Source: Vandiemenella viatica
Taxonomy: Eukaryota > Arthropoda > Insecta > Orthoptera > Morabidae
Length of the DNA stretch: 64,000 bases
Direction of reading: 5' to 3'
NCBI GenBank assembly: GCA_031002005.1
Contig: JARYHS010013630.1
Span: 241,621,539 to 241,685,538, forward strand
In this document: positions 21,098 through 32,789 of the stretch, in pieces
Layout: every line of letters begins with the position of its first letter
How positions within the stretch are numbered: the stretch's first letter is position 1
Made by a program: the position numbers and the translations under genes
The notes under the pieces: generated by a model
Seen by the model: only the letters and a program-made list of their open reading frames with translations
The model's database searches: none
What the model was told of the DNA's origin: nothing

Positions 21098-22425
21098 CGA
21101 GGGTTGTTTCAAAAATAAGGTTCCCACATTTGTTTTAGACACAAGGAATTTTATTCAAAAAACGATTACACCATTGGAAACGTTGATCTTTAAGCTATTT
21201 TTGCACATAATCCCCATTTTTTTCTATGCATTTTTTCTGTCGAGTAATCCACTTTTGCATTCCCACCTGAAAGAAGTCCGCCGCCAACCCGTTGAGAAAC
21301 TTGGAAACTTCTTCTTGCAACTCCTCGTCCGTCTGGAATCGTAGACCGCCTAGGTGCTCCTTCAATTTCGGAAACAGATTGAAATCGCTGGGTGCCAAAT
21401 CGGGGCTGTAAGGGGGGTGCTCAATGACATCCCAGCCAAATTTGTCAATTAACTTATTCGTTTGTTGCAACACATGTGGATGGGCATTGTCGTGGTGCAG
21501 CCTTACGCCTTTGCTGAGTTTTCCCCCACGACGATTTTGGATTGCCCGTCTGAGCTTTTTAAAGGTCTCACAATAACCTGTGGAGTTTATGGTTGTCCCT
21601 CTAGGCATGAAATCAATGAGCAGTACACCACACCGGTCCCAAAACACCGATGCCATGATTTTTCCTGCTGACAGCTGCTGCTTAAACTTCTTTGCTGGTG
21701 GTGATCCGGTGTGTTTCCATTGGTGCGATTGTTGTTTTGTTTCAGGAGTAACGTAATGGCACCACGATTCATCCCCTGTAACAATGGAATCAAGGAAGTC
21801 TTCGTTATTCTCGTCTCATTCACTGCAGAATTTCCGAGCACAGTCGACGTGCTGCTGTTTGTGGGCTTCTGAAAGCATGTGCGGCACCCAGCGCGCACAC
21901 ACCTTGTGGTAGCCTAGCTTTTCATTCAATATCCTGGCAATTGAAGCTTCAGAAGCCTCAGGAATTTGAGCAGCCAGTTGCCGGATGGTGATTCGCCGAT
22001 CTTCGAGCAGGATTTGCTCAATTTTCGCCACAACGTCGTCGGAGATCGACGGCCTCCCGCTTCGTTGTTCGGCGTGGACTTCCGTACGGCCATTGGCAAA
22101 CTGCCTACACCATTTGCGGATGTGTTGAATGCTTATACACGTTTCCCCCATACACTTCACTAAATTGCCGATGAATTTCTACAGGTGGTAACTTTCTTGC
22201 GTGCAAAAATCGGATGACCGCACGAATTTCACACCTGGCAGTGATGGTGATGACAGGCTTCATCGCATTTGGCTGTCAGGACGGTACTGACCGTTGTAGA
22301 GCCACGCAGGTTGTTGGAATCGGTGGTGGGGAATCCGGCGAACAAGGTGGTGTTGCCAGATTTCGCATTGCACCAAGCACGATAAGGGTACAGAGTTGGG
22401 AACCTTACTTTTGAAACAACCCTCG
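21098..22425 (-). mobile_element. mariner transposon, 1,328 bp, complete ends
   Basis: Terminal inverted repeats of about 28-30 bp (CGAGGGTTGTTTCAAAA(A/G)TAAGGTTCCC) differ at about one position. Flanked by TA (21096-21097, 22426-22427). It carries one minus-strand transposase gene with two lesions. Similar terminal repeats help explain why the copy looks young. It lies in the 29-kb intron. Confidence 0.95.
21195..22263 (-). pseudogene. mariner transposase (DD34D), one frameshift and one stop
   Basis: Likely start ATG at 22261-22263 (MKPVITITARCE). About 355 residues, normal for mariner. Helix-turn-helix and linker: FLHARKLPPVEIHRQF, RKWCRQF and RSGRPSISDD. Catalytic residues are all present: first Asp in IVTGDESW, second in HHDNAHPHV, third in PYSPDLAPSDF with exactly 34 residues between the last two. 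WVPHML matches the WVPHEL box. Lesions: one extra G in a run of five near 22150, and an in-frame TGA at 21816-21818 between KFCSE and DENNEDF. The family normally cuts and pastes at TA; this copy cannot make a full protein as read. Confidence 0.93.
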
Positions 22426-22539
22426 TAGTTTGACGGAAAAATGAACTCAGCACAGCTGAAATCAAATAGAGAATGTAGAAAGATCTAAAATAATTGAATC
22501 AGAAATGAATTGTTGCCCAATTTAATTTGCAAGTTTTGT

Positions 22540-23090
22540 TATCTCCTTAATGGTTCTCACTTACTCTCCACTTTACTGGTACTCTCTTTCCATATGCTGT
22601 AAATTTCCCTGAAATGTTTTTTCAGTCCTGAACTAAGTGCTTTTTTATTATTGTATGTACAACAAACTTCAATTTTTTCCACAAGTTTACTGTACCCTTT
22701 TATATCCATTAGAACTACTTCATCATCGCTTAGTCCTTCTGTATCGTGAGACACCATAATTCATCAACAGGTATATTAGGAAGGTATGCAGCATGTTTGA
22801 TCTCCTTGTGCACTGTTCTAAAAGTAGTATAAAATCTCCTTCCCTCACTAAAGTATTTTCAAATCTCCATTCATTTGTGTTATTAATCATATTTTATTCC
22901 CAGTCAACACTAGGAAAATTTAAGTTACCATCAATGACAACCATTCTTCTTTCATCTCTGAACTCTGAATATGAATTTAATTTCTCCCTAAGTGCCTGAT
23001 ATTCATTATCCATTCTTCCATTACAGCAAACAATTATTCTCTTTTCCTTTATATCATCCCATAAATCTACCCCAGTAACATATGATTATA
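22540..23090 (-). mobile_element. LINE B endonuclease fragment
   Basis: Parallel to 2560-2960. Minus-strand frames read EGLSDDEVVLMDIKGYSK and YNNKKALSSGLKKHF (compare ISDHNAVLMDI and YNNKKAQILELKRYF in the other copy). Broken by stops. Confidence 0.75.
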
Positions 23091-23099
23091 ATGGCATTA

Positions 23100-23500
23100 A
23101 ATATTGTGTCTTTTTTTATGTTTGTGAATAATGTTTTTTTGTTGCTGTTGCCCTCCTGACTTCAACTTTGGGGAATGTTGGGTATAATTCATTTTTCCTT
23201 TCGATGTAAATATTGCCTCATGGCATTCCTTCCTACTCCACCATTGTTAAAATTTACTGAAGTGTATCTGGGAAATATTCACCTGTTCATCTTTCAAGAT
23301 TTTCTCTTTCCCCTCGATCTCTCTTCCAAATATATATGAAATCGAAGGCACTAGGGATCTAAAAGGAATTAAATTAAGATAGGGAAATGAGCCACCACTT
23401 TCCTTTAGATGATGGATGTGGGGCACAAACACACAGAAAGGACAAAAAATACAACTGATAAACAAATTTTGGGGACAAGCCCTTTGTTAACAGGAGAATA
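23100..23500 (-). repeat. Repeat H copy
   Basis: Inverse copy of the family seen at 4440-4720: TTGTTGCTGTTGCCCTCCTG, ACTTCAACTTTGGGGAATGT and TTTCGATGTAAATATTGCC correspond to its complement. A further plus-oriented part runs to about 23500. Confidence 0.5.
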
Positions 23501-23607
23501 TTATTGGAGGTGGGTGATGGAGACTAGCTCACAGAAGGACTGTACGTGTATATATATAATAGCAATGAAGAGCAGAAAAATGCTTTAGGGTGATAAAACT
23601 AAAGAGG

Positions 23608-23917
23608 AATAGGGAAACATGACCCAACACTTACCACAGATGATGGCGGCTGGGATTGATGAACATATAAAAAAGAACAAACACAATAAACACATACTAT
23701 TTCAGCATAAGCCTTATTCTTGTTAAGAGTGAGACACCAGGCAGATCCAGAGGTGCACACGACAACGACCATCTCGTGACCGCCTGGTGTCTCACTATTA
23801 GCAAGAATAAGGCTTACGCCAAAATATTGTGTGTTTCTTATGTTTGTTCTTTTTCATATTCACAGCCGCTATCATCTGTGGTAAGTGTTGGGTCATTTTT
23901 CCATACCATTCCATAGT
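23608..23917. repeat. Long palindrome of repeat H arms
   Basis: Left arm 23608-23742 and right arm 23782-about 23917 are inverse copies of each other, with a 39-nt spacer. The inner 38 nt pair almost perfectly (GCCTTATTCTTG..GTGAGACACCAGGC). Arms include ACCCAACACTTACCACAGATGATGGCGGCTG and its complement in shorter matching blocks. No open frame. Could form a large cruciform or hairpin RNA. Confidence 0.85.
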
Positions 23918-23984
23918 TTATATGCCACCAAGCAGATTTTGCTACGGTATGACTACTACATACCAGTCACATGAGGAGACACAT

Positions 23985-24065
23985 ATAAATTTATTTTCAT
24001 TAGTGTTATTTAATTGTGATGGAGGACATGTATCAGTAACAATTTCCCTAAATATTCACTTATAA
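23985..24065 (-). mobile_element. LINE B 3'-terminal fragment
   Basis: Inverse of the LINE B 3' end: TTATTTAATTGTGATGGAGG, then CAATTTCCCTAAATATTC. Compare 38100-38150. Confidence 0.5.
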
Positions 24066-24069
24066 TTCA

Positions 24070-24885
24070 CTAGGTTTAAATCAATTACCACATTTTGTGT
24101 ATGGTCACAGGTCTAAAATAATTCATTCTCAGTTGTCAGACAAGTTCATGTAGATAAATGGGTACTTTGTCAGGGAACTGTTCTTGGGACTTGTTAACTG
24201 TCGTAGCAAACACCAATATTGTAACAAATTATTTTCTTTCCATTTGAAAACGATCCTCTTACATTTGTTCAGAGTGTCAAGGATGGAATAAACCCAACCT
24301 CAACCTTACCAGACCCACTTAACACTTGAGCAATAATCAAGTTGAAACATCTTTACAGACAAAAATTTAATCTTTAGGGCCAATGGTCGCTACTGAGCAA
24401 ATTGATTTGGCTTAATTAAGAAATGATATGAATTTCGCTCCAAGTATTATTGCAAAACTTTAAGACTTTCTGCTGAGTTTGAAGAAACTTGGAAGTATTA
24501 AAGATGCACTACTAAATAAAATCTTGCAGGCTGAGATAATTACCTCCTTACATAATTTTTTAAAGTCCTAGGCAGTATTGCCTACTAAACAAGTACATCA
24601 TCCTCTTTCCCTTATTCCAGAAATCGATGATTAATTTAATATAAATGTCCTCTCTCCCTTTTCACATGCTGCTACTAAATCTTCTCCAAATATTTATATA
24701 GGCTTCATTGTCAGTAAATGCTTTGTACATGCCGACAATTGTCTTCATCTGCCTTCTATCCTCCAAAGACTTTCATCCTAAATCTTTTATCACTTCAGTT
24801 ACTTAGCACATAGTTTGGAAATGTTCATAGACAGATCTAAATGTTCTACTTTACAACACTTCCAACTCAGAATTTGATAACAATA
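24070..24885. other. Intron sequence without recognised features
   Basis: AT-rich sequence with no coding signal and no match to other repeats in the window that I can see. Confidence 0.45.
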
Positions 24886-24887
24886 AT

Positions 24888-26259
24888 TGTAAGACCCAAG
24901 GCTGATACTGGGGCCGTAGTATAGCCTTAGTGCCTCAACTAACAGTTTGTGGTTGACTCAAAGTTCTGTAGAAAATTTACGAAATAATTTAGATTTGACC
25001 ATGTAGCCAGGATAACTCAACCTAAATGCTTGAGGTCGCCACAATATTTGTTAAACCACAAATAAAGAAAAGGTTGCAAGATCACTATGAAATGATAAAG
25101 TTTACTGTCCGAAAATTGAAAGTTTATTTAAAAGAAAATCACAAGTTCAAAATAGCATTTTACAGTTGAGCAGGCAAATCAAACACACTTTACCAAAAGT
25201 TGCAGGTTGTGGAGAGAAATCTAACCGACCAAACCCCTTTAGTAAATTTACCAGTTCTTAACAGTCATTAATGATACTATATAATGCGACACCAAAGTTT
25301 CAACATGGTCGAACTAGCCAGCATGGCGAGTTACAACCAACCGAGACGAAAGACAGACCGGAACAGACGACAGGCAGGAACAGACCAACTACATTTTGCT
25401 AAGTTCCCATTTTAAACTGATAAAGTCATGCGCGGAGTTGCTCGATCACTTCCCGGCGTAAGAATGAGACAACGTGTGCTTACCGCACGAACTATTATAG
25501 CCCGGCGCGCACCTATGACCTTGGCAAATCTTTCTTTAATTAATATCTTTAAAAGTATATGATAGTTTCATTTGAGATTTTTACAGGGACTTTCTATCAT
25601 CCTGTTCTATCTATTTTAATTTAATTTATCATTCCAAAAGGTTTCTATCGTCTTAAAACTGAATTAATCACGTGACCATCTTGGCGGACTTTGTGGACTT
25701 TCCCGAACTTCTACCCGACAATTAGCAATAACCAATTTTCAAAAACTTGATTACCAGACAAATACTAAAACCTTTTATGGCAACTAATATATGTACGAAA
25801 TCGTCTTAATTAGGGCCATCTACTGGTGTAATTTTTAAATTAATATCTCTTTTAGATAAAAAGCTTATTTTTTTCTCTTAATTAAAATTGCTAATTAAAT
25901 TTTACCAAATTACTTAATTTTATTACCAAAATATCGGGGATAGTGCTGACTACAGCTAGTGATAAAAGTTCGGTTGTAGCTTTACGCGATTTAGAGATAT
26001 TGCAAATCTTAAAATTCTTACTTTTATGATCGTGTGTTTCAAAACATGAACAAACAGGAATATCTCTTAAACTAAACGTTTCCCGATATGATAAATACAC
26101 TTTAAAATTATTTTTATGGTGAATTGTAACTGTGAGCAAGGTTACAGGGAAATTCCTTAAAGTTGAAAACTGCACTTTTCTAAGTCCCACCCATGCAAAA
26201 CTAGAATTTGCCAAAATTCCAAGGTGCTTACATAATGTAGTTCTCATGTCTCTAACAAG
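24888..26259 (+). mobile_element. LTR-like repeat related to 16914-18969
   Basis: Begins TGTAAGACCCAAGGCTG and probably ends TCTCTAACA. Two long blocks match the insert at 16914-18969 in the same order and orientation: around 25505-25690 (ACCTTGGCAAA, TTTAATTAATATCT, TTTTTACAGGG, GTGACCATCTTGGCGG) and 25740-26240. No clear target duplication, so the ends are tentative. Confidence 0.55.
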
Positions 26260-26419
26260 AACTTGACCAAAGTTTCATAACCTATTCTTCCTCCTTGTCA
26301 CATCCCTTCATTTATATCTCAAACGGATGCAATACTTGAATCCCTGCTCCACAATCTTTCCAATGTGTCGTGCCAAGTTTTGACAAATGTAAATAAACCT
26401 TACTTTTCTATGAGAATAC

Positions 26420-27099
26420 CTACATAGTCCTGGATAGTCCAGTAAAGGGGTCATAAAAAGGGCATCTCACAAACATTATATCACATAGGCGAATTTTTTT
26501 TCTTATCTTATATATATTGGTGAGAGTATGCATAAACCAAGTTTTTGACCTCCTATGCCCTCAGCAGAATTTTATTTGGCCAAAAAATGTGAAAATTTGG
26601 GTAATTTTTTCGGTTTTTCATCAATAACTCCTTTCCTGAATCAGCAAAATTACCACTTTTCTGAAAAGTTGCATTTTCCTTTTTACCTACTTTGTCACTC
26701 AAAATAACCTAGAACCCCTTAATATATAATTTATATGTATGTATTTATTTCTGTATGACAAAGTATATATATGTACAGTACTATGAATACTGATTTTCAA
26801 TTCCATAATCATTTGGTACTGTTGGCCGGCAGATCCCGAAGGATTGTTCGGCCGCCAGGTGACAGTTTTTTCGAATCGCCACACAATGCATGTGTACTAA
26901 CCAGGTAATAGTACCGGGTATAGGGAACCTTCAGCTTAATGAGGAATCCAAACACAGAAACATTCTGGCTTACTTCAAATTACACAGCAAGCTGTGGCTG
27001 TGCTGAGGGTGGGTTTAATCACCTTTCAAAATCACAGTTGAGACCTGGATATCGATCTCCAGTCAGACGCCTTAAACACTGAGCTACCAGACCACTCTA
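26420..27099 (-). repeat. tRNA-headed repeat (SINE-like), left inverted copy
   Basis: Read on the minus strand it starts with a tRNA-like head: GGTAGCTCAGTGTTTAAGG (box A) and CCAGGTCTCAACTG (box B region). It continues for about 650 bp to a tail ending in TACTGGACTA. It is the inverse of 28855-29625. The unusual length suggests a SINE joined to another element, or the end of a larger unit. Confidence 0.7.
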
Positions 27100-27349
27100 T
27101 AACAAATAGTGTTTGTACCAGTTTGCATAATGTTATGACACCAAGTTTATTTACACAGTCAAAATGGAGTCATAATAAATAAAAAATTAGTCAAAAATCC
27201 ATTTCTTTTCTATTTGAATAGTTTTAAACACTTCTTTCCATTTGAATTTGTTATTTACTTCAAGGGAACAAAATTGCATCTATATGAAGCATTTAAATCT
27301 CTTCAACATGCAACACCCAACATAAAAGTTTCGTTGTGGATGGAGGACA

Positions 27350-27590
27350 CCAAGAACGGTGAGTGAGCAGTTCATGCTCTGACCTCACTTTCGGGAGGAA
27401 ACCGGTTTGAATTCCTGTCCAGACTTCCAGATTTGAGTTTTCCAAGGTCTCCGTAATTTTTCCAGGCAAATGCCGGGATGCTTCCTTCAAAAAGGCCATG
27501 GCCAAATTCCTTCCAATTCCTTGTTCCCAGATGCATCCTGCCTCTAATGACCTGGACATCGACGATGCGTAAAACGATAATTAAAAAAAA
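27350..27590 (+). mobile_element. tRNA-derived SINE (family a), plus copy
   Basis: Box A-like GGTGAGTGAGCAGTTCATG and box B-like CCGGTTTGAATTCCTG are followed by a body also found inverted at 60353-60562: GGGATGCTTCCTTCAAAAAG, CCATGGCCAAATTCCTTCC, and TCTAATGACCTGGACATCGA then an A-rich tail. From memory this body resembles abundant orthopteran SINE tails. Confidence 0.75.
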
Positions 27591-27699
27591 AGTGGATGGA
27601 GGATGCTTCCTGCGTAAGGTTATGTGGCATCATAGTGGAAACCTTGGCTCCATCCGTGCAAAATATGAAGCCTAATTGAGAACGCACTATAGATCCAAC

Positions 27700-28270
27700 A
27701 TCACAGTTCTATTTAATGGATACTGAAGTGATGCTGTGCAGAGAGGAAGTTTCTTGACCCAGCCATGCTTGCACTTGGTAGAATGAGCGTATTGAGTGAA
27801 ACGTTGCCGCATCTGATGTTGGTTGAACAGATTTCATAAACATTTCGTATCTGAGCCCTCCAATGTTCCACAAGCAATTAGTCCATACTGTTCTATGATG
27901 AGCTGTTTCCCTGCGTGTTCTCCAGTTTCTAGTCTCTGGAGGCTACAAGTTCTGAGAAGTTTACATGAATGTTACTTTCGGATGTGGTTGGTACTGAACG
28001 AGACAGCAGACATTTTTTCCCATAGCTGAAATATGCTGATATTGTATCACATCCTATAAATGAATGGATGAAGAGGATATGTGTGGGCTCAAACTTGAAG
28101 GAAGCAGTTGAGCACCCTGCCTCTTTGCCTTTCCCTGTTTGATGGAAGTACAACTTCTCGTGTTACCAATTCCCATTAGCAGATAGAGGAGAGCAATATA
28201 CTCACTTAGAATTATCACACTGTCAGATTTTACTGCTTGGGAAATAGCTGTGTCAATAATCAATCCAGCT
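27700..28270 (-). pseudogene. Relic of a PIN/FEN1-like nuclease-domain protein
   Basis: Minus-strand frames read LIIDTAISQAVKSDSVIILS, then after a frameshift ILFIHSFIGCDTISAYFSYG and KKCLLSRSV. The combination of a DTAI..A..... VI.L segment with a later (F/S)GCDT-SA-Y-GK block is a pattern I associate with repeat-encoded arthropod proteins that may have a PIN/FEN1-type fold. The acidic residues expected after VI.L (usually D-D/DxDLL) read SEYIALL, so they are probably lost. It lies between two inverted SINE-like arms. Function not established. Confidence 0.45.
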
Positions 28271-28854
28271 GAATTTCTTTTGTTTGTTGAGCTTGGATGT
28301 TCCCTTTTTCAGTTTTGAATTAGTATCAAAATTACACAGTTCTGGCTGCTCTCATTTCTTGCATCACTGCCACACTTTTTTTCTCACTGGAAATGATGTC
28401 TCCTGAAGTTACCTGTTATTTTCAAATTATGAAACCTTTCAGATGAGGATGAAGGAAAGGCTCATTCAGCCTTATTGCAGTTACAATAATAAAAGACACT
28501 GCACCTGAGTTTACTCCAAAAGTTGTATCTTGATACTTCAAGAAACCTTGTACTCCACCATGCAGCTGTCCAAAATCAGGACTGCACTGTTCAGATGCTA
28601 ACAAAAACAGCTCTCGTCTGTCTCGTGAAAACATTTCTAAGACTTAAGTAGATAAAGGAGAGGAAGCATTCACCAACCTCGAGGAAGCTGCTCCTGATGC
28701 AATGGATTAATGAAACACAATTCTATGTGAGAACACTGATAAGCTAGGACGGTACAAAAGTTAAAGAAATTTATTTTTTACCTTATTACAAATTTATTAT
28801 GACTTAATAAATTTGTGCAATAACATTATGCATTCATTTCCGCTCTATTATCAT

Positions 28855-29625
28855 AAGCGGTGTAGTAGCCCAGTGGTTAAGGCATCTGAATAGAGAGCGA
28901 AATCCTGGTCTCATCTGTGATTTTCAAAGACCATTTAACTGACCTTCAGGTCTATCACAGCTTGCAATGTAATATGAAGTAGGCCAAAACGCTTCTGTGG
29001 TTCGGATTCCACTTTAAGATGTAGCTTCCCTATACCTGGTACTTTCACCTGGTTAGGTTAGATAGCCACAAAGGGGCACATTGCGTGGTGAATCAGAAAC
29101 ACTGTCAGCTGGTGTAGGAACAATCCTTCAGGATCTCCCAGTCAACAACACCAAATGATTATTGAATTGACCATCAGTAATCATAGTACCTATATATACA
29201 GAAATACATATATATCAATTATACTACATACAGGGGTTCCAGGTCATTTTGAGTGACAAAGTGGGTGAAAAAAAAACAAACTTTTCTGATAAGTGTGAAA
29301 TTTTGCTGATTTTTGAACTGTGGCTCTCTTAGTTTTGAGTTTATAAAAAACTCTGTAGTAAAAAAGTTGTAGGAAATTTTGTCCTCTTTCAATCTGGTAA
29401 TAAAGTATTCCTTGCTAGGACTCATCAGGGAGGAGTTATAGATGAAAAACTGAAAACAGTACCAAAATTTTGACGTTTTTTGGTCACAGAAAATTGTGCC
29501 GAGGGTTTAGGAGGTCGAAAACTTGGTTTTTGCATACTTTCACCAACATATCCAAGATAAGACAAAAAAAAAATCTTCTCCATGATATGATGCTAGGTAA
29601 AACTACCCTGTCACTGGACTACTAA
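28855..29625 (+). repeat. tRNA-headed repeat (SINE-like), right inverted copy
   Basis: Head GTAGTAGCCCAGTGGTTAAG (box A) and CCTGGTCTCATCTGTGA (box B region), then a body ending CACTGGACTACTAATTAG. Matches 26420-27099 inverted over most of its length, with heads facing each other. Not a functional tRNA: the acceptor and anticodon arms do not close. Confidence 0.7.
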
Positions 29626-29639
29626 TTAGTTAAGTCTTT

Positions 29640-30425
29640 TTGGCATTTAAAAGTAGATAGATGACAAAAGTAGATTGGAAAACGGACAAATGGGTATGTA
29701 GGGAAATTGCCACTCCATTGCAATTAAATTAAACCTTCATTCCATAGGTACACACCTAACTAGATATTGTGTGTAGCTACCTTTGCATTTGTTCACAATC
29801 ATTTCTTGATGCAATCCTATTATATAGCATTATGTCACCACCAGTCAGCCTAAGCTCAGACTGTGGATCAACAATAGAATCACTCATCCCAATACACTAC
29901 CCTGTGCAATCCAATCTCCCAAGCTTAACAGCTTCCACATAATATCCTTATTTATAATTTCCTAGTCCATTCATTCCTACTAACATGGAAAACATCTTTC
30001 AAAGTTATTTAGTAAGATTCCGGGGCGGCAAGGTTCTTTGTAAATACGATTATTTATGCCCATTCATTCTTATGGCCAGTGAATTTGTAGTATAACCTAT
30101 GAATGAGGCTGGGCAATGGTAGCAGGTGAGTTGAGGTACTAGTTGGGAGGAAATGCATGTGGCAAGTCTTATGATGAGGAAGCTTTTCCCAGTTACTGGA
30201 CTGGTAAAGGAAGAGCCACTCCATTGCTCGAAAATTTCTACTCTCTTTGTGTGTACATATTTTACTGTGTTTCATCGCTGAAACAATCTTAATTTTTGAT
30301 AAGTGGGTGTTATTCCCCTGTTAACACAGGTGAACAAAATTTATACTTGTACTATCCATTGTTCCTTGACCAGTCAGGATATTGTTCATGAATGCTTTTC
30401 TGTTTGCTGCAATCTATTCTCTGTC
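29640..30425. other. Intron sequence; one LINE B terminal stub
   Basis: 29695-29735 repeats the LINE B 3' terminus (GGGAAATTGCCACTCCATTG then CAATTAAATTAAA). The rest shows no recognised feature. Confidence 0.45.
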
Positions 30426-30429
30426 TAGT

Positions 30430-30690
30430 TATTTCATATGACCATGACCACAAGCTGGCTCTTGATTTCAGGCACAAGGGTGTGGGAAGATTTTCTTTTT
30501 TAGGTAAGGTGTCAGGGTTTGGAGTGAGTTACCAAGGGGAATGATGAATAACTTACTGAAAACGTTAAAAGAATTTGAAGTTAAAATTTGTAGAGAGTAA
30601 ATGTAGGTGGGTGCAGGATAGGGGGAAGCTGGGTGTGTAGGGAAATCACAACTGGAATGTGTGCTCCATTGCAATTAAATTAAATTAAAA
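30430..30690 (+). mobile_element. LINE B 3' UTR and terminus
   Basis: GTGTCAGGGTTTGGAGTGAG, AATAACTTACTGAAAACG and the terminal GCTCCATTGCAATTAAATTAAATTAAA-type tail (repeated TTAAA) parallel 4330-4430 and the inverse of 38100-38370. Confidence 0.65.
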
Positions 30691-30699
30691 AAAAAAGTT

Positions 30700-31270
30700 C
30701 TCCACAGCCCAGATGCTTCTTAAGCACATTATATTCTTCCAATTCTTGTTTTATTCTTTTGTCATCATCTTGGTATAGCAGCTATAGAATGTTCCAAATT
30801 ATCTCCTTTCCCGTAAAGCTTTGATGTATCAAATTCTCTAATCTAACTTTCTTCCTATTTCTGATAGTCTTCTTTCATTGATTTGTTATGGGGCAGTTAA
30901 TAGGAAACATATGCTATAAGGATGGTAGTATGGGGTTAGTTTAGCTGAAATCTTTAAATGTTTTATATCAGATATAGTTTCTGACAGGTTCAAAGAGATT
31001 TTAGTAATTTTATAGGAAGTAAGAAATGTTGCATAATTAATTAAATGGCAGCTTAGATATGCCAGTTTAGCTTAAAGATAAAAGTACTTCTGAGATAAAT
31101 GGACACCATAGAAAAATAAAGAAAAATTGTGCTAATTGGTATAAAAGTGTAAAATATGGAATTGTTAGGTAAATAAAATTGCATGAGAGAATAATATGCT
31201 TGAAGTTTCAGAAAGTTGGAAGTGAACATTTGGACATATTTCATCAATTGAGGTATTTCTTTAAAGGTCA
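30700..31270. other. Intron sequence without recognised features
   Basis: AT-rich; no coding or repeat signal that I can support. Confidence 0.4.
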
Positions 31271-31279
31271 GTGCATACT

Positions 31280-31595
31280 CAGGCCCGCCACTAGCTGTTT
31301 GAGCGCCCACGTGCAATACCGATTATGCCGCCCCCTGTTTAACTACAGCCAATGGTGGATCTCGGAAATTTAAGAACCGGGTCAAAAAACTGTAACATTG
31401 CCACCCCTTTGAACATTTCTTGCCACCCCATTGTTGCCATCCCGAGTGTTGCCAGTCACCCGAAGCAGCTGTTGAGCTAAAAAATGGAGTGGCAACTATC
31501 GCGGGCCGGCGATTGTCGATCACTCGTTTTGCCGCCCCCTCGATGTGCCGCCTGCGTGCGGTGCACGCCTTGCTCGCCCGCTTATGGAGGCCCTG
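31280..31595. mobile_element. hAT-like MITE, 316 bp, GC-rich
   Basis: Ends CAGGCCCGCCACTAGC and (inverted) CAGGGCCTCCATAAGC, 12 of 16 identical. Flanking 8-mers TGCATACT and TGTGTACT agree at 6 of 8. Markedly more GC-rich than its surroundings. The interior has several GCCACCCC/TTGCC words also seen in the MITE at 40731-40992, suggesting related families. Confidence 0.7.
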
Positions 31596-31599
31596 TGTG

Positions 31600-32785
31600 T
31601 ACTTGACATATACAGTTAAGAAAATGATGCACAAGTAGCAAAGTATTTTTGTACACACCCTCAATTTTTGGATACTTGAGAACAACACTAAGCATGTTTG
31701 ATTCCAGCAGTTGGGAAAAACATTCTGCAAAATGTATGAAAAGTTACTGAAAGTATTTTAAAAGTATTGAGGGTCTTTTCAAAGTTTACTAGAAGTGTTA
31801 GTAAAGTTTTTGGTAGCATTTTGGAAGAGAAACTGGATTTCTTATTACAATTAGTTGCAAAATCACTTCTAAATGTGCTCCATATTGGCAAATAGATTGA
31901 ATTGAGCCTCATTGTTTTCTAAGAACTTCTAATTCTTCAGAGGAAGGCTCAGTATGATTTCAATATACATCGAACATAATAGCTGGAGAAAATATGTGAC
32001 CAACTTATTAAATTAAGACTGGACAGTTTCATCTCACAGTTTAGTTATTCATGTGAACTTATTTATTATTTCCTATAACTGAAGGTTGTAACCGTAATCC
32101 AAAAGAACTTGTCTTATTCAACACATAACTACTATTCATATCTGGTACATTTCCACATAGTTATAGCAAGAATGCCAGTTTAACATTTATTGCCACCATA
32201 GTTGTTAGTTCGGGCAAGCAACCCCTTCCTCTTCATCCACAAATCCTCATCAAATCCTCCTCATTCTTTACTTGTTCCATCCAACTGATCTTTGCAATCC
32301 CCCACCATCATCACATCACAAGAGCCTCAAATCTCCTTTCTTCCTGTTTCCTCAAACATCTTTGTGCCATGAAATGTTTAATCACTTTTCATTAATCCTT
32401 TCATCTGAGGGCCACGAAATAGTTCCGCTTCCCACCAAACTGTTAAACACTTTGTTGGCCAATGTATTTTATTTACTGCCTATAATATATATCTTTCTTC
32501 ACAAGAGATTCGAGGTAGCTGGATAATTTTACCTTTTCTAGTGCTTCTTTATATATCTTCAGATGCATTGTTTTACCTTCAATTCATATTATCTTCAGAA
32601 TGCAAATTTTCATTGCATATTTCTCACAAACAGTTTACAAATTATTAACCATTTGCTGTGCAAATCTTATATCCTGTATCATTTTTCTGCTGATCTTCAG
32701 TTCCCTTTTAAAATGTACACATCTGTTAACAATTTATTTTTCTCCAGATGTATGTTGAAGAATATGGGTGACACACAAGAACAAA
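31600..32785. other. Intron sequence without recognised features
   Basis: AT-rich; only chance open frames. 32220-32480 is C-rich on the plus strand but shows no motif. Confidence 0.4.
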
Positions 32786-32789
32786 ATTT

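Noticed and set aside
16914..26259. A single 9-kb LTR retrotransposon bounded by the two LTR-like repeats
   Set aside because: The sequence between them resumes the TTAA element and LINE A, then a mariner; no gag-pol body is present.
28855..28930. Possible tRNA gene (box A and box B-like sequences)
   Set aside because: The acceptor, D and anticodon arms do not fold, and the sequence continues into a repeated SINE body.
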